A stretch of DNA of 64,000 nucleotides from Cordia subcordata (Eukaryota; Streptophyta; Magnoliopsida; Boraginales; Cordiaceae), in the NCBI GenBank assembly GCA_028554755.1, contig JAPTOF010000010.1:15342501-15406500 (forward strand), written 5' to 3'. Numbering within the stretch: the first letter of the stretch is position 1; every line of letters begins with the position of its first letter. Positions 11,774 to 21,500 of this stretch are shown here, piece by piece. Made by a program: the position numbers and the translations under genes. The notes under the pieces are model-generated. The model was not told the origin of the DNA. It saw nothing but the letters and a program-made list of their open reading frames with translations, and searched no databases.

Positions 11774-12608
11774 GGGGTAAATTTCACGGAACCCGCCTGT
11801 GGCTTGTCATAAGTGTATGTTCACCCCCCGTGATTTAAAAATTAGCTAATTATCCCCCTATGTTTTCCAAAAGTGAAGCACACTTGCCCATTTTTCTAAC
11901 GCTGTTAGTTTAGGCTAACAAAAATGCAAAAAAACTAATTTACCCTTCAAACCCATGGGCTAATGATGCACTTATGACAACCACAAGGCGGTATGATGCA
12001 CTTACGACAAACCACAGGGGAGTATGATGCTATTTACTCTATTTAATTGGAAACATAGAGTAATTAATAATTAGTTAACTAATCAATAATTAAATAGTTA
12101 ATTATTAATAATTTAATAACTGATTAATTAATTAATCAAATAATTAAAAATTAAAATTAATTAAATAATTAATTTAATTAATAAGACAGTGGTTGTGCGA
12201 TCATGATGACAATGAAGATTAATTTCTTTTCTTATTTTTATTTTTGACAACAAAAATAACTTGTAGTAACAAATAAAATGCAAATATGTTTATAGTATAA
12301 TTGGTTAAAATTTACATATTTTAAACTAAGGTCAAGGGTTTAAGTTTTTTCTCTTACAAATATTTTTTCAAAATAAACAAAGAAGGGCATTTTTTACCAC
12401 AATCAAGTTTAATAGCAAAAAAACGAAGCCCAGTCACAGGTCCGACACGTGTACCACATGCTCGGTTAAATCTAACGGAAAAAGTAACAGAGGGGGGTAG
12501 TTTGCTTCACTTTTGGAAAGCATGGGGGGTAACTAGCTAATTTTTAAATCATAGGAGGTAAATGCACACTTATGACAAACCATAGGGGGGTTCCGTAGAA
12601 TTTACGCC
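11774..12608. mobile_element. Non-autonomous DNA element with long terminal inverted repeats (835 bp)
   Basis: The left end (11774 onward, ggggtaaatttcacggaacc) and the reverse complement of the right end (ggcgtaaattctacggaacc, ending at 12608) match for about 130 bp on each side. The interior is AT-rich (attaattaat runs at 12,120-12,180) and has no coding capacity. A short internal duplication resembling the TIR (tatgatgcacttatgacaa...) lies at 11,965-12,030. The long TIRs suggest a MULE-like or foldback element. The flanks (cttattatt and ttatattgc) do not give a clean duplication, so the superfamily is uncertain. Confidence 0.65.
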
Positions 12609-13400
12609 TTATATTGCAATTACAAACTAAGATCTGAAGCCCTAATCTCCTGCAATAGTAATCCTTCTTACTAATCTTCACCATAGGTTCAGTAATAGCA
12701 ACAAACTTGGCACAATGGTTAATCATAAGCCTTCTCAATCTCCTTAAACCAACTACCCCACCAACTTCTCTAATATTCCAGACAATACTTACCATTTTGA
12801 AATAGTAGAGGAGTAAGAAAAACATCTATAATTGCCTACTTGAGGCTACTGACAACTTTTTTCTTAGTAGACTTACCTCCATTCTTAGGCTGACTTGCCA
12901 TATCCAAAGAGGAACCTATAGTTTTGTTTCTAGTAGCAATTCTTGGCATTGTTGAAGTAGCATTAATCTAACCTAGAGCAACACCCTCTAGCACATATGT
13001 GGTATCACTATCTTTATCCCCAAGTGAATCCTCCATAGATCTTATTATAGAGTCAAGAGGATCTTTCTCTGGTAAACAGTTGTTTCCCTCCTCTTGAGCA
13101 ACTACAATTTCAGTTTCTTCATCCTCTCTCCTTGCCCTTTTCTCCTCTATGTTGTTACTATTTTTTTTTCTAAATTCATCTATTGGTTAGAAAACTCCTC
13201 TTGCTCTTTAGAATTCAAAGAGTTTGAATCTTTAGCACCCTTCTTCTTCTCTTCATCCCTATTTGTATCAAGATTACTAGGGTCCCTTTGATTAAGTGCT
13301 CAGTATCAAACTCTTCCGCTACATTGAACCTCATAGTTTTAAGGATACCTTCATTGTTGAGGACATCGTTTTCTTGGTTAGCATATGTTCCTGAACAAGA
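12609..13400 (-). pseudogene. LINE (non-LTR retrotransposon) fragment, ORF1 end and ORF2 endonuclease start
   Basis: On the minus strand 12,811-12,614 reads MVSIVWNIREVGG, then GLRRLRRLMINHCAKFVAIT and EPMVKISKKDYYCRRLGLQ, the N-terminus of a plant LINE endonuclease (the usual start is an IVWNxRG-type motif followed by an Ixx.EPM stretch). Upstream, about 13,400-12,840, is a charged, Ser/Lys-rich region consistent with the end of ORF1. Coding similarity ends exactly at the right TIR of the neighbouring DNA element. RT is absent and stops are present. Confidence 0.6.
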
Positions 13401-14085
13401 GCCTAACTTTTCAATTTATTAGGTTAGTTTAACCAAACCATGTTCACACTTGGATCTTATTTCCCTCTTTTTCTTATTTACTTTCCTTTTTTTTCTTTTT
13501 TGAAATAATTAGATCGTAATCAAGCCAAAAACAAAATGTATTTTCTATCTTGGTCTACTATTTCAAACTTCTTAACAGACTAGACATAACATAGCATAGC
13601 ATAAGGGGTTCTAGTATCATTCATTTTGTAATTCGCTTGGCATTATAATATTCGCATGTTGATTTGGAGTTGTATCAACATCCAAAAGACTGTAGATGTA
13701 TACTTTTAGATATTCGTGACAATTAGCTATCTCGACAACTAATAACTATTATATTTTCATTATAACAAATAGTTGTGTAGTTGTTCATCAAAAAAGGAAA
13801 AAAATAGTATATTGGGTAAAATTATTTGACGAATTAATTGGTAAAGTAAAATAATATAAAAGATATTAATATCATATTATTATGTTATAATTATTATTAA
13901 AATAAGGGATATATTAATAAGATATTTTTATGATAATAATAGTTTACTATGAAAACATTAAAAACTTAATTTCTTAATAAAAAGTGGAATAATACAACTT
14001 GAAACTCTAAAATAAAAAGACACTACTACGTAAAATGAAATATTTATTACACCAACATTTAGTAAATACTGGTTGTAACGCTAAA
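13401..14085. other. AT-rich intergenic DNA
   Basis: Strongly AT-rich with homopolymer runs. No coding frame, terminal repeats or RNA gene were recognised. Confidence 0.5.
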
Positions 14086-14089
14086 CATT

Positions 14090-14530
14090 AATATGGAAAC
14101 TCTTTTATCAAATAAACTTTAATAAATATTATTGTTTGTGTATAACATGCGTAATATGTGTGAGCATATGTAATCTTGTGTACAATATGTCTTGTATAAA
14201 AAGTATGCGTGCAATGTGTAAAATATATGTAGTGTGTAATGTGTGAGAATGTATATGTGCAATATGTATCAAATGTGTGTAATTTATATGTGCAATATGT
14301 ATAAAATGAGTAATTTGTATGTGTAATGTGTGTAGTATGTGTAAATAGTGTATGTAATATGTGCAATTTATGTTAGTTTAATATGAATAGTATGTCTGAA
14401 GAATGTGAAACGTGCACTGTGTGTAATGTTTGTGTGTGTGTTGTGTGCATAGTGGTCGGTACAATATATGTAATGCGTGTGTTTGTGTGATGCGTATATT
14501 ATGTGTAAATAGTGAATGAAACGTGCGTGG
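14090..14530. repeat. Degenerate TGTGTAATATG-type simple repeat array
   Basis: About 440 bp are built from variants of a roughly 10-12-nt unit (gtgtaatatgtgtg, gtgcaatatgtat, gtgtagtatgtg). The minus-strand open frame across it (His/Thr/Tyr-rich) is a translation of the repeat, not a gene. Confidence 0.75.
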
Positions 14531-16312
14531 CTTATCTTCTTTTGATCATGTGAATGTTGACCAAATGTGTTCGGTAAAAGTAAGACAAGAAAAAAAATAA
14601 TATTACTTGTGTTAATGTGGGTAATTTAGTCTTTTTAGTGTGTCTAACACATTCTCGCAATTCAAGAATACAAGATTTGCACCTAGAATGAAAATTGAGG
14701 AATTCATTGGAATATTTTTCTATTCCGTGAAACAAACATGAAAATTCAACATTTCTGATCTTACATTCTCAAGAATCCTATAAGATTCCATGAACCAAAT
14801 GTCCACTTAGATGAATCACTCAAACCGCTAGGTAAAAAGCTACTGCCAAACCAGATCTACATTTACAAAAAATTCAAGTTCACTATTCAAATTCTATATA
14901 TGTACATTGAGCAGGATATCGAACACCTTTTTTCCTGTGATGGTTCAAGTGGAACAATAATAAGTACTTATTTAAATCGACTCTATATCCTTCGTGTTGT
15001 GACTTCATACTTGGCCCTGTCCTACACAGCAAAAGCAAAAACCATGAATACATATACGCCAACTATAAACATGGACAAGTATTCTGCTTGCAGAAGCTAT
15101 TGCCCATGCGTAAATATTTCACTCTACGTATCAGGCTAGATCAGTAAGTTGGTTCTTCTCGATGTGAGGAAAGTAGTAACAACTTATATAGACTTACCAA
15201 CTGTTGACAATATATCTGCGATATGGTCGATAAGGTAATTTGTATATTTTATGACAATATTCAAGCATCAAAATCTAGTAGTCAATACATATTATCCCAA
15301 TATTATTGAATATTCTAGAAGGCACACGATGTGCTAACAAACATGCATCAAAATCCGAGCATCTAATCTAGGCTACAAACAAGCTATGGAATCCGTTACA
15401 TTTAATACTGCAGTCAATCAAATGCAAACACAAAAATGGTCATGAACAATAAGAAACAAGATAAAGATCAGGTTTCGATGGTAGTCCCAAATTTACTGAG
15501 GTTATAGAGAGTAGCGGAAGAGAAACCACTTTCAAGTATCATTAACATCTTCGAAATTCACCTTTGCTATTAATTCAGATGTCAATGAGTTGTGAAATAT
15601 CAATGCTGTTCAACCTACTCTGCAAACTAACTGATGAACAATAAAAAACAAGGTAAGATGCATTTTATCCTCTTGTGTTTTGTAAAAGTTGCATAAAATC
15701 GTGTTCTCAAAACTCATTGATACCCCCTATCATTTAAAAAACTTACACTTTAGTCCCTACCGTTAGTAATTCTATTAGAGCTAATGAAGAGTTGTTAAAT
15801 TGGTATAAATTCCCCTCTCTAATTTTGAAAATGATGCAAATTCCCCCTTCTAGTTTGAAATAGGTGTATACACCAACTGTGAAGTGTAAATAAAAATTAT
15901 ATCTCCTAAGTTATTTTAGTATTAAAATTTAATTTAGATTTAAATTATTATTTTAGAATTTAATATTATTTTTTAGATTAAATTTCTATTTTACAATTAA
16001 ATTTTAATTTTATGTTCTAAATTCATGTTTTAGTTTTTAATTATTTTAATATGCTTTAGTTATTTTTTTACATCCCATGTTTTTAATTGTGAACTAAATT
16101 TAGTGTCCAGGATTACAATAGATTCTACTGTGAACCTTTAATTATCTTGTGTTAACTTGATATCAATTAATTTATTTATTTAATTGATTATTCTATTTCC
16201 TCCTTAAAGCTTTTAATTGAATTGGCCACTTAACTAATTATTAGGAATTCTTAATTGAATTGGAAGAGAGGTTTAGAATTAGTCCTAAAATAGAATAACG
16301 AGATAAGAACAC
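14531..16312. other. Intergenic DNA, no gene seen
   Basis: No conserved protein words in six frames. Near 15,655-15,800 is a segment in the style of plant TIR elements ('...tcctcttgtgttttgtaaaag...tagtccctaccgttag'), but I could not find its opposite end. 15,890-16,080 is very AT-rich. Confidence 0.45.
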
Positions 16313-16405
16313 TTATAAGATTTAAGAGAGAGAGTTTTTGTTTTACCTTACAGTTGTTTATAAGATTTAAGAGAGAGAGTTTTTGTTTTCACCTTAGAGT
16401 TGTTG
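16313..16405. repeat. Tandem duplication, about 46-bp unit
   Basis: The unit ataagatttaagagagagag continuing tttttgttttaccttacagttgtt occurs twice head to tail with minor changes. No function is evident. Confidence 0.75.
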
Positions 16406-16859
16406 TATTTAACACCTTATTTCAAACCTGGGCAGTGTTGTTCAACATACTCTGCCAACAAAAGTAAATCTTGAGTGGGTAACTCAAGTATCTTAGCACC
16501 CTCTGGATCTGACATTTATTGCTCCAATACTAGTCTCATGTCAGTATTTACTACATAAAAGGTATAACATAAGGGTTGTTCTACTTTATGAACAAAGTGC
16601 AAGATGGCGCATGCCGTATTAACAAAGTGGCTCCCTTTCCAGCTTATACTACTCTTTTGAAGTTTCACGCATTCATGTAATCATGCTGGGTTCATACACT
16701 GATTTTGACCCAACCCCAGCAGTATAAGTCGCTTGTCTCGCACTTAAAATAAATTTGAGGGGAAAAGAACCCCATGGGTCATAGTCCTGGTGCATGCACC
16801 ATGGTACAACAAAAATAAAGCAAGTCAGGGGGAAAACGCAAGTGTAAGAATGAAAGAAG

Positions 16860-17545
16860 CAATGGAAGAGTTGCTCTTTAGGCTCAAATTGATGCTATAT
16901 TTTCCGGAAATGTTCATACCTACAAGAGATACGTAAGCTTCTTTTTCTTTCTTCTTTTCCTTACATGTGTGTATGAACTAATTGTTTGATTTTGCTCAGG
17001 AACTTTATGTGGAGGCTAAAGAAGGCTAAAATTATACTATTCTTAGTTATCGTACTCTTTAAGTTTTTGTTCTTTATTAGCATGTCCTATCATTAACCCC
17101 TTGATACTCACATCTCAAATGGCATACCCGTGCATACAAAGAAGCTAACAATTGTGGCCCATTGCATATGACAATTGGAGATGGTGGCAATCGTGAAGGC
17201 CTTGGTAGAAGGTAAGTTGGACTCCGATAAAAATTTATTTGATATATATATATAATGTTAAATGAACAACTACCAAATTTTGACGAATTCCATAAAATTT
17301 TGGATTAATTAATAGATTTACGAAAAGTTGAACAAATGTCTCTTCAAAGAATCTAGTTTTGCGCATGGGCTGCTTGAGGTAGTGAATGCAACACTTGCTT
17401 TGTGGACCTAGCATAAGAATGAAAATGATGAAGCAATTATAGGAGACTCAATGTGGCTGAGAAACCTTGCATCTAATCCTGCTTGTTGAGAAGCCTTGCA
17501 TCTGGTCCTGCTTGTCTTGTCTCATCCAATGATTCCAAAGAAAAA
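16860..17545 (+). pseudogene. Purple acid phosphatase gene fragment, left arm of the hairpin
   Basis: Decayed 3' exons of a plant purple acid phosphatase (dinuclear metallophosphatase). Visible in order: MKEAMEELL (16862 on), AQIDAIFSGNVHTYKRY ending at a GT donor (about 16,930), YKEANNCGPLHMTIGDGGN with REGL (about 17,138-17,208), and SSFAHGLLEVVNATLALW, HKNENDEAIIGDSMWLRNL with ASNPAC (about 17,353-17,487). The family's metal ligands lie in the GHVH motif; here the first His is replaced (GNVH). A TAG replaces the Trp codon after LALWT, and frameshifts occur near 16,880. The terminal LRNLASNPAC coding block is duplicated as LRSLASGPAC. There are no N-terminal catalytic motifs, so it cannot be an active enzyme. 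Confidence 0.8.
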
Positions 17546-18443
17546 AATGTGTGCTCTACGTGAAATATCATACTCTAGGACTTTGTTTAATTCTATAATT
17601 CTATGGTTCTTGCCGAACATGATCTTTGAAATGTACTATCTTGCAATTTCTAATAACAAACTCAGCAAGAATTATAGAATCATTGAATTAAACAAGTCCT
17701 AGAGTATGATATTTTCACGTAGCAATAGCACAAATTTTTTTATTCAGAATCATTGGATGAAAGGAGACGAGCAAGACCAGATGCAAGGCTTCTCAACAAG
17801 CAGGATGAGATGCAAGGCTTCTTACCCACACTGAATCCCGTACAGTTGCTTCATCTTCTTAATTCCTACGCCAGGTCCACAACGCATGTGTTGCATTCAC
17901 TACCTCCAGCAGCCAATGCCAAAAAACTAAATTTTTGAAGAGACAAATATCCAACTTTTTTGAATATGCTAATTAATCCAAAATTCTATGGAACTTGTCA
18001 AAATCCAATATTTGTTCATATAACATCAGGGGAATAAGAAAGGCAATATCAAATAAATCTTTATGAGAATCCAATTTACCTTTTTGCAATGCTTTCACAA
18101 TTGTCACCATCCCCAATTTTATACGCACTAGGCCACAACTGTTAACTTCTTCTTTGTAAACATAACTATGCCATTTAAGATGTGCGAGTATAAAGGGGTG
18201 AATCGATAGGACAGGCATAATATAAAGAACCAAAACTTAGAGGACAACACTAAGGACAGTATAATTTTAGCCTTCTTTTCTTACTTGATGGCTTCGGCAT
18301 AAATTAATATAATAAGTTCTTGAGCAAAGAAAAATACAACAAGAAGTTTGAACACACATGCAAGGAAAATAAGAAAGAAAAAGAAGCTTACATATCACTC
18401 ATAGGTATGAACATGTCCGGCAAATATAGCATCAGTCCGAGCC
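16881..18443. repeat. Long inverted repeat (hairpin) made from a purple acid phosphatase fragment
   Basis: The left arm (16881-17617) and the reverse complement of the right arm (17661-18443) align along their whole length. I judge identity at roughly 80 per cent by eye, with small indels. Landmarks shared in order are: gatgctatatttxccgga, a CT-rich intron (taagcttctttttctttctt), ggctaaaattatact, aaatggcata, the IGDGGN exon, ttttggattaatta, gtagtgaatgcaacac, gccttgcatctggtc and tatcatactctagga. The loop is only about 43 nt (17618-17660). A transcript of either strand would fold into one very long stem. Introns are included, so the duplication was genomic and not via mRNA. Confidence 0.85.
17661..18443 (-). 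pseudogene. Purple acid phosphatase gene fragment, right arm of the hairpin
   Basis: The minus-strand copy of the fragment in the left arm. It keeps an intact metal-binding word, ARTDAIFAGHVHTYE (about 18,440-18,395), followed by a stop and a GT donor. It then has decayed forms of the IGDGGN exon and of the SSFxHG/VNATxALW exon, where the Trp codon reads TGG. It carries the same internal duplication of the LASxPAC block as the left arm, so that duplication is older than the inversion. The exon is cut at 18443, short of the MKEAMEELL part seen in the left arm. It lies downstream of the TFIIIC5 gene on the same strand. Confidence 0.78.
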
Positions 18444-18545
18444 ACTTACTGGACTGCCACAAACTAAATATAGAAGAAAATATAGAAATAAAAATGAGTG
18501 AAAAAAAAAAAAAGAAAAAAAGAAGCCACTTACCGGACACAAATA

Positions 18546-21500
18546 TCAGCAATCATCTTCATCAGAATAATTGCCATCACTATATTGTTCATATATCTGA
18601 TATTCTCCGTCACTGTTGCCACCATCTTGCTGCTCATCACCAGCTCCACTATATGGGAAACTGCCAAACAGCTCTTGCAAATAGTTTGTTGATACATTTT
18701 CACTGTCTGTATCCAGATGATGTACAGGAAACTGAGTTCTCTTGATCTTGACAGCTCTTTCAGAGTTGTCTTCAGTAATTAACATTTACATCTATAAAAA
18801 GATTTGATTCACGAGATACTTTTGCTCTATGACAAGAAACCGGACATGTATATTTGGACTACTTGTTAGATAAGATAGGTCATGGAGGGGAGCCAAGGGC
18901 AGCATGCCCAACATAATGGATGAAACAAAACCACAGACCTTCCATTTCATATAGACAAATCACACCAAAGGAAGCCTTATACAATAGGTAGAAACAGCAA
19001 TATGGTGACCAAATCACTTCATATGTTCTATAGTAAAAGCATATGGATGGCCAAAGCACTTTATATGATCTACAGTAAAAGCCATGTGGCTCGTTGGTAA
19101 AACTATATATCAAGTCCTTCACGAAAAACAAGTGAACAGGAAGTGCTTATTACTGGTCTATCAGTAAGTTTCCCCAACATTCTAGTTCTTGGTCCTGGTT
19201 TAGCAACCCTCCAGAGAGTTGAGATAGGGACAGTGATGCCTAATCACTTCAACACTGCATTAAGCAATCAATGGTTCTTCGACTAACTATTGTTAGGCAA
19301 CCTTTATTGAACAACAGAAATTAAGCCCAATTATAATTTATTTGTATAAGCAACTTATGTTCAATACTTAACAGGTTATGATAAATCTCCCAATGCAGCT
19401 TTCTATAGGCCCCGCCCTCAAAACAGAGAAAAAAGAGAGGGGGAAGGAGTGGGAGGTGAGATGTCTGAAAGAGGAAAAATAGAAGAGAGGAAAATACCTA
19501 TGTCCCCGCAATAATATTGACACGATTGACTTTGTTGGTCAAACGAGCCAATTATTAGATTTATATTTTTCTATTGCATAAATTACACTTTCAATTCAAT
19601 TTACACATCATTTAAAATCATAACATGGAAAATTAATGCAGAAAAATTGGAAAACTCAATGCAGAATAGTGCTACAAAATATGTTGTTAAACCAAATAAC
19701 AACATTGTCTGACAAAATAAGTGTGAAGGAGGGTGTAGGATAAGTTCAAACCATGAACTGCCTTGCCTTCAGATACCCCTAGCAGGCAACTACAACTTCT
19801 CTTTTCTGGCAAGCTTTGATGAATGAGCAATGAGTTACAATATGATTTGGATGTGCAGACATACATATATACACACACATTACATATAGGGGGCTTTCTA
19901 TATATGTGTATATATATATATGAATGAAAAACCAGAAAATTATGATAGTTTTCATGTATGTACGTGAACAATAAAAGAGGAAAGTGTTGAAATGTTATAA
20001 GGATACAGGTAGAATGCTGTAGAGAGAAATTTCCTTCATCACCAGCCTGACAGAAAGCAACATAGACAAACACTAAAGTAGGTATCATGAGAATTTATAT
20101 AACAAGAAGGATCCAGAAAAAATACAAAATTACCATGTCAACAGCCTCATATTCATCCATATCCTCTTCAACATTGTCATCCTCAAAGTCATCTTCTTCA
20201 TCTCCTGCATCTTCTTTATCGTGATTGGGCTCTTTATCATCATGACCAACTACATCTGAGATGTGAAGTTTTTAGTGACATACAGCAAGATAAACTAATT
20301 ATGTAGCTTCTACTAGATTTAGTTAGAGGTTGTTTGGTTTGGCTTTTAAGTTGTTCAAACCTGCTTAAAGCCCAATTCAAGCTACTAGACATGTTTTTTT
20401 TAATAAAAAAAAGGATTTTTTTAAGTGGCTTTAAGTGAAAAATAAAAAGCTCCACGCCCCCTCCATGCCCCCAGCTTATGCTTTTTCTGGATTTAAGTAC
20501 TTAAAAAAAAAAAAGTAAGTTTGACCAAATCATTTGCTATCTTATCCTTAGCTTTGTATCTCTATTACTAAAATATCCTTACTCTTTTATCTTACACTTA
20601 CTCTTTTAAATTTTATTTTCATGTCCTTAATAGTTATTTTAACAATATAAGTTACTTTTCAACCTACTTTTACCTAAGATGTAAATACTTATTCTTATAA
20701 CTACAACTTTTATTCAAACACGTAACTACTTAAAGCCAAAAATTAGAAAAAGCTAGTTAAAGCCAAAGGTACTTTAAGCACTTTTTCATAAGCCAATCCA
20801 AACACCCTCTCAGTAGGAACTAGCATGTCGTTATAATGTGTAGTAAGTGAAGAAACTAAAATTTTGAGAAGACATTGGAAGTAGTCAAAATAATTCTTCC
20901 AGCTCAGGAAATGTAGTTCACGGATGTAATAATTAGAAATTAAAATGTACTAAAGAGTCAGTTTACTAAATAAAATAATGAAGGGTTGGTAAGTGATTGA
21001 TGACTTAAATAATTCGGTTTTGTGAGAACCTCTGTTGAATGGTTGCCCTTCTTCATCAAGTCTCAAATCCTTTGCAAGAATACACGTTCTCTTTGATTTT
21101 TCGAAGCGGATAGAAACAGATTTCAACAAGGATTCAGCACCGACCTTTGGGTATACTGACAGGAACCTCATTGCAACACATAATCTCAAGCTATCAAGCA
21201 CATGAGATGGGAACCATCCTGTTGCACACTATAAACCAAGCAATATCAGAAATAGAAGTACAAATGGTCTTCAACAAAGAGCATATAGTTAACATTTCAA
21301 TTTGTGGAACACATTTTTTCATATGCATAGTCCCAAAAGTGAAGATATATATTGTCTCTTCCATTCTTATTCGCATCCTCCAACATAATACCATGCAAAA
21401 TGGTGAAATCTTTCAGATTGAGAGCAAAGGACTGTATTTCTATATATGCTTTGATTAGCAGGTCAGGATATATTATAGACATTTGATTGCTGCTAGTTCA

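Noticed and set aside
14088..14366. Thr/His/Tyr-rich 92-codon minus-strand frame
   Set aside because: It is a translation of the TGTGTAATATG repeat array.
15655..15870. Possible second long-TIR element similar in style to 11774-12608
   Set aside because: Only a left-end-like segment (tcctcttgtgttttgtaaaag) is seen; no inverted partner was found within 1 kb.
16860..18443. A functional purple acid phosphatase gene
   Set aside because: Only the last exons are present, with stops, frameshifts and no N-terminal metal-binding motifs in either arm.
18320..18745. Plus-strand open frames of 141 and 64 codons
   Set aside because: They run antisense over the last exon of TFIIIC5 and through a poly-Lys/A-rich stretch; composition is low-complexity and no family words are present.
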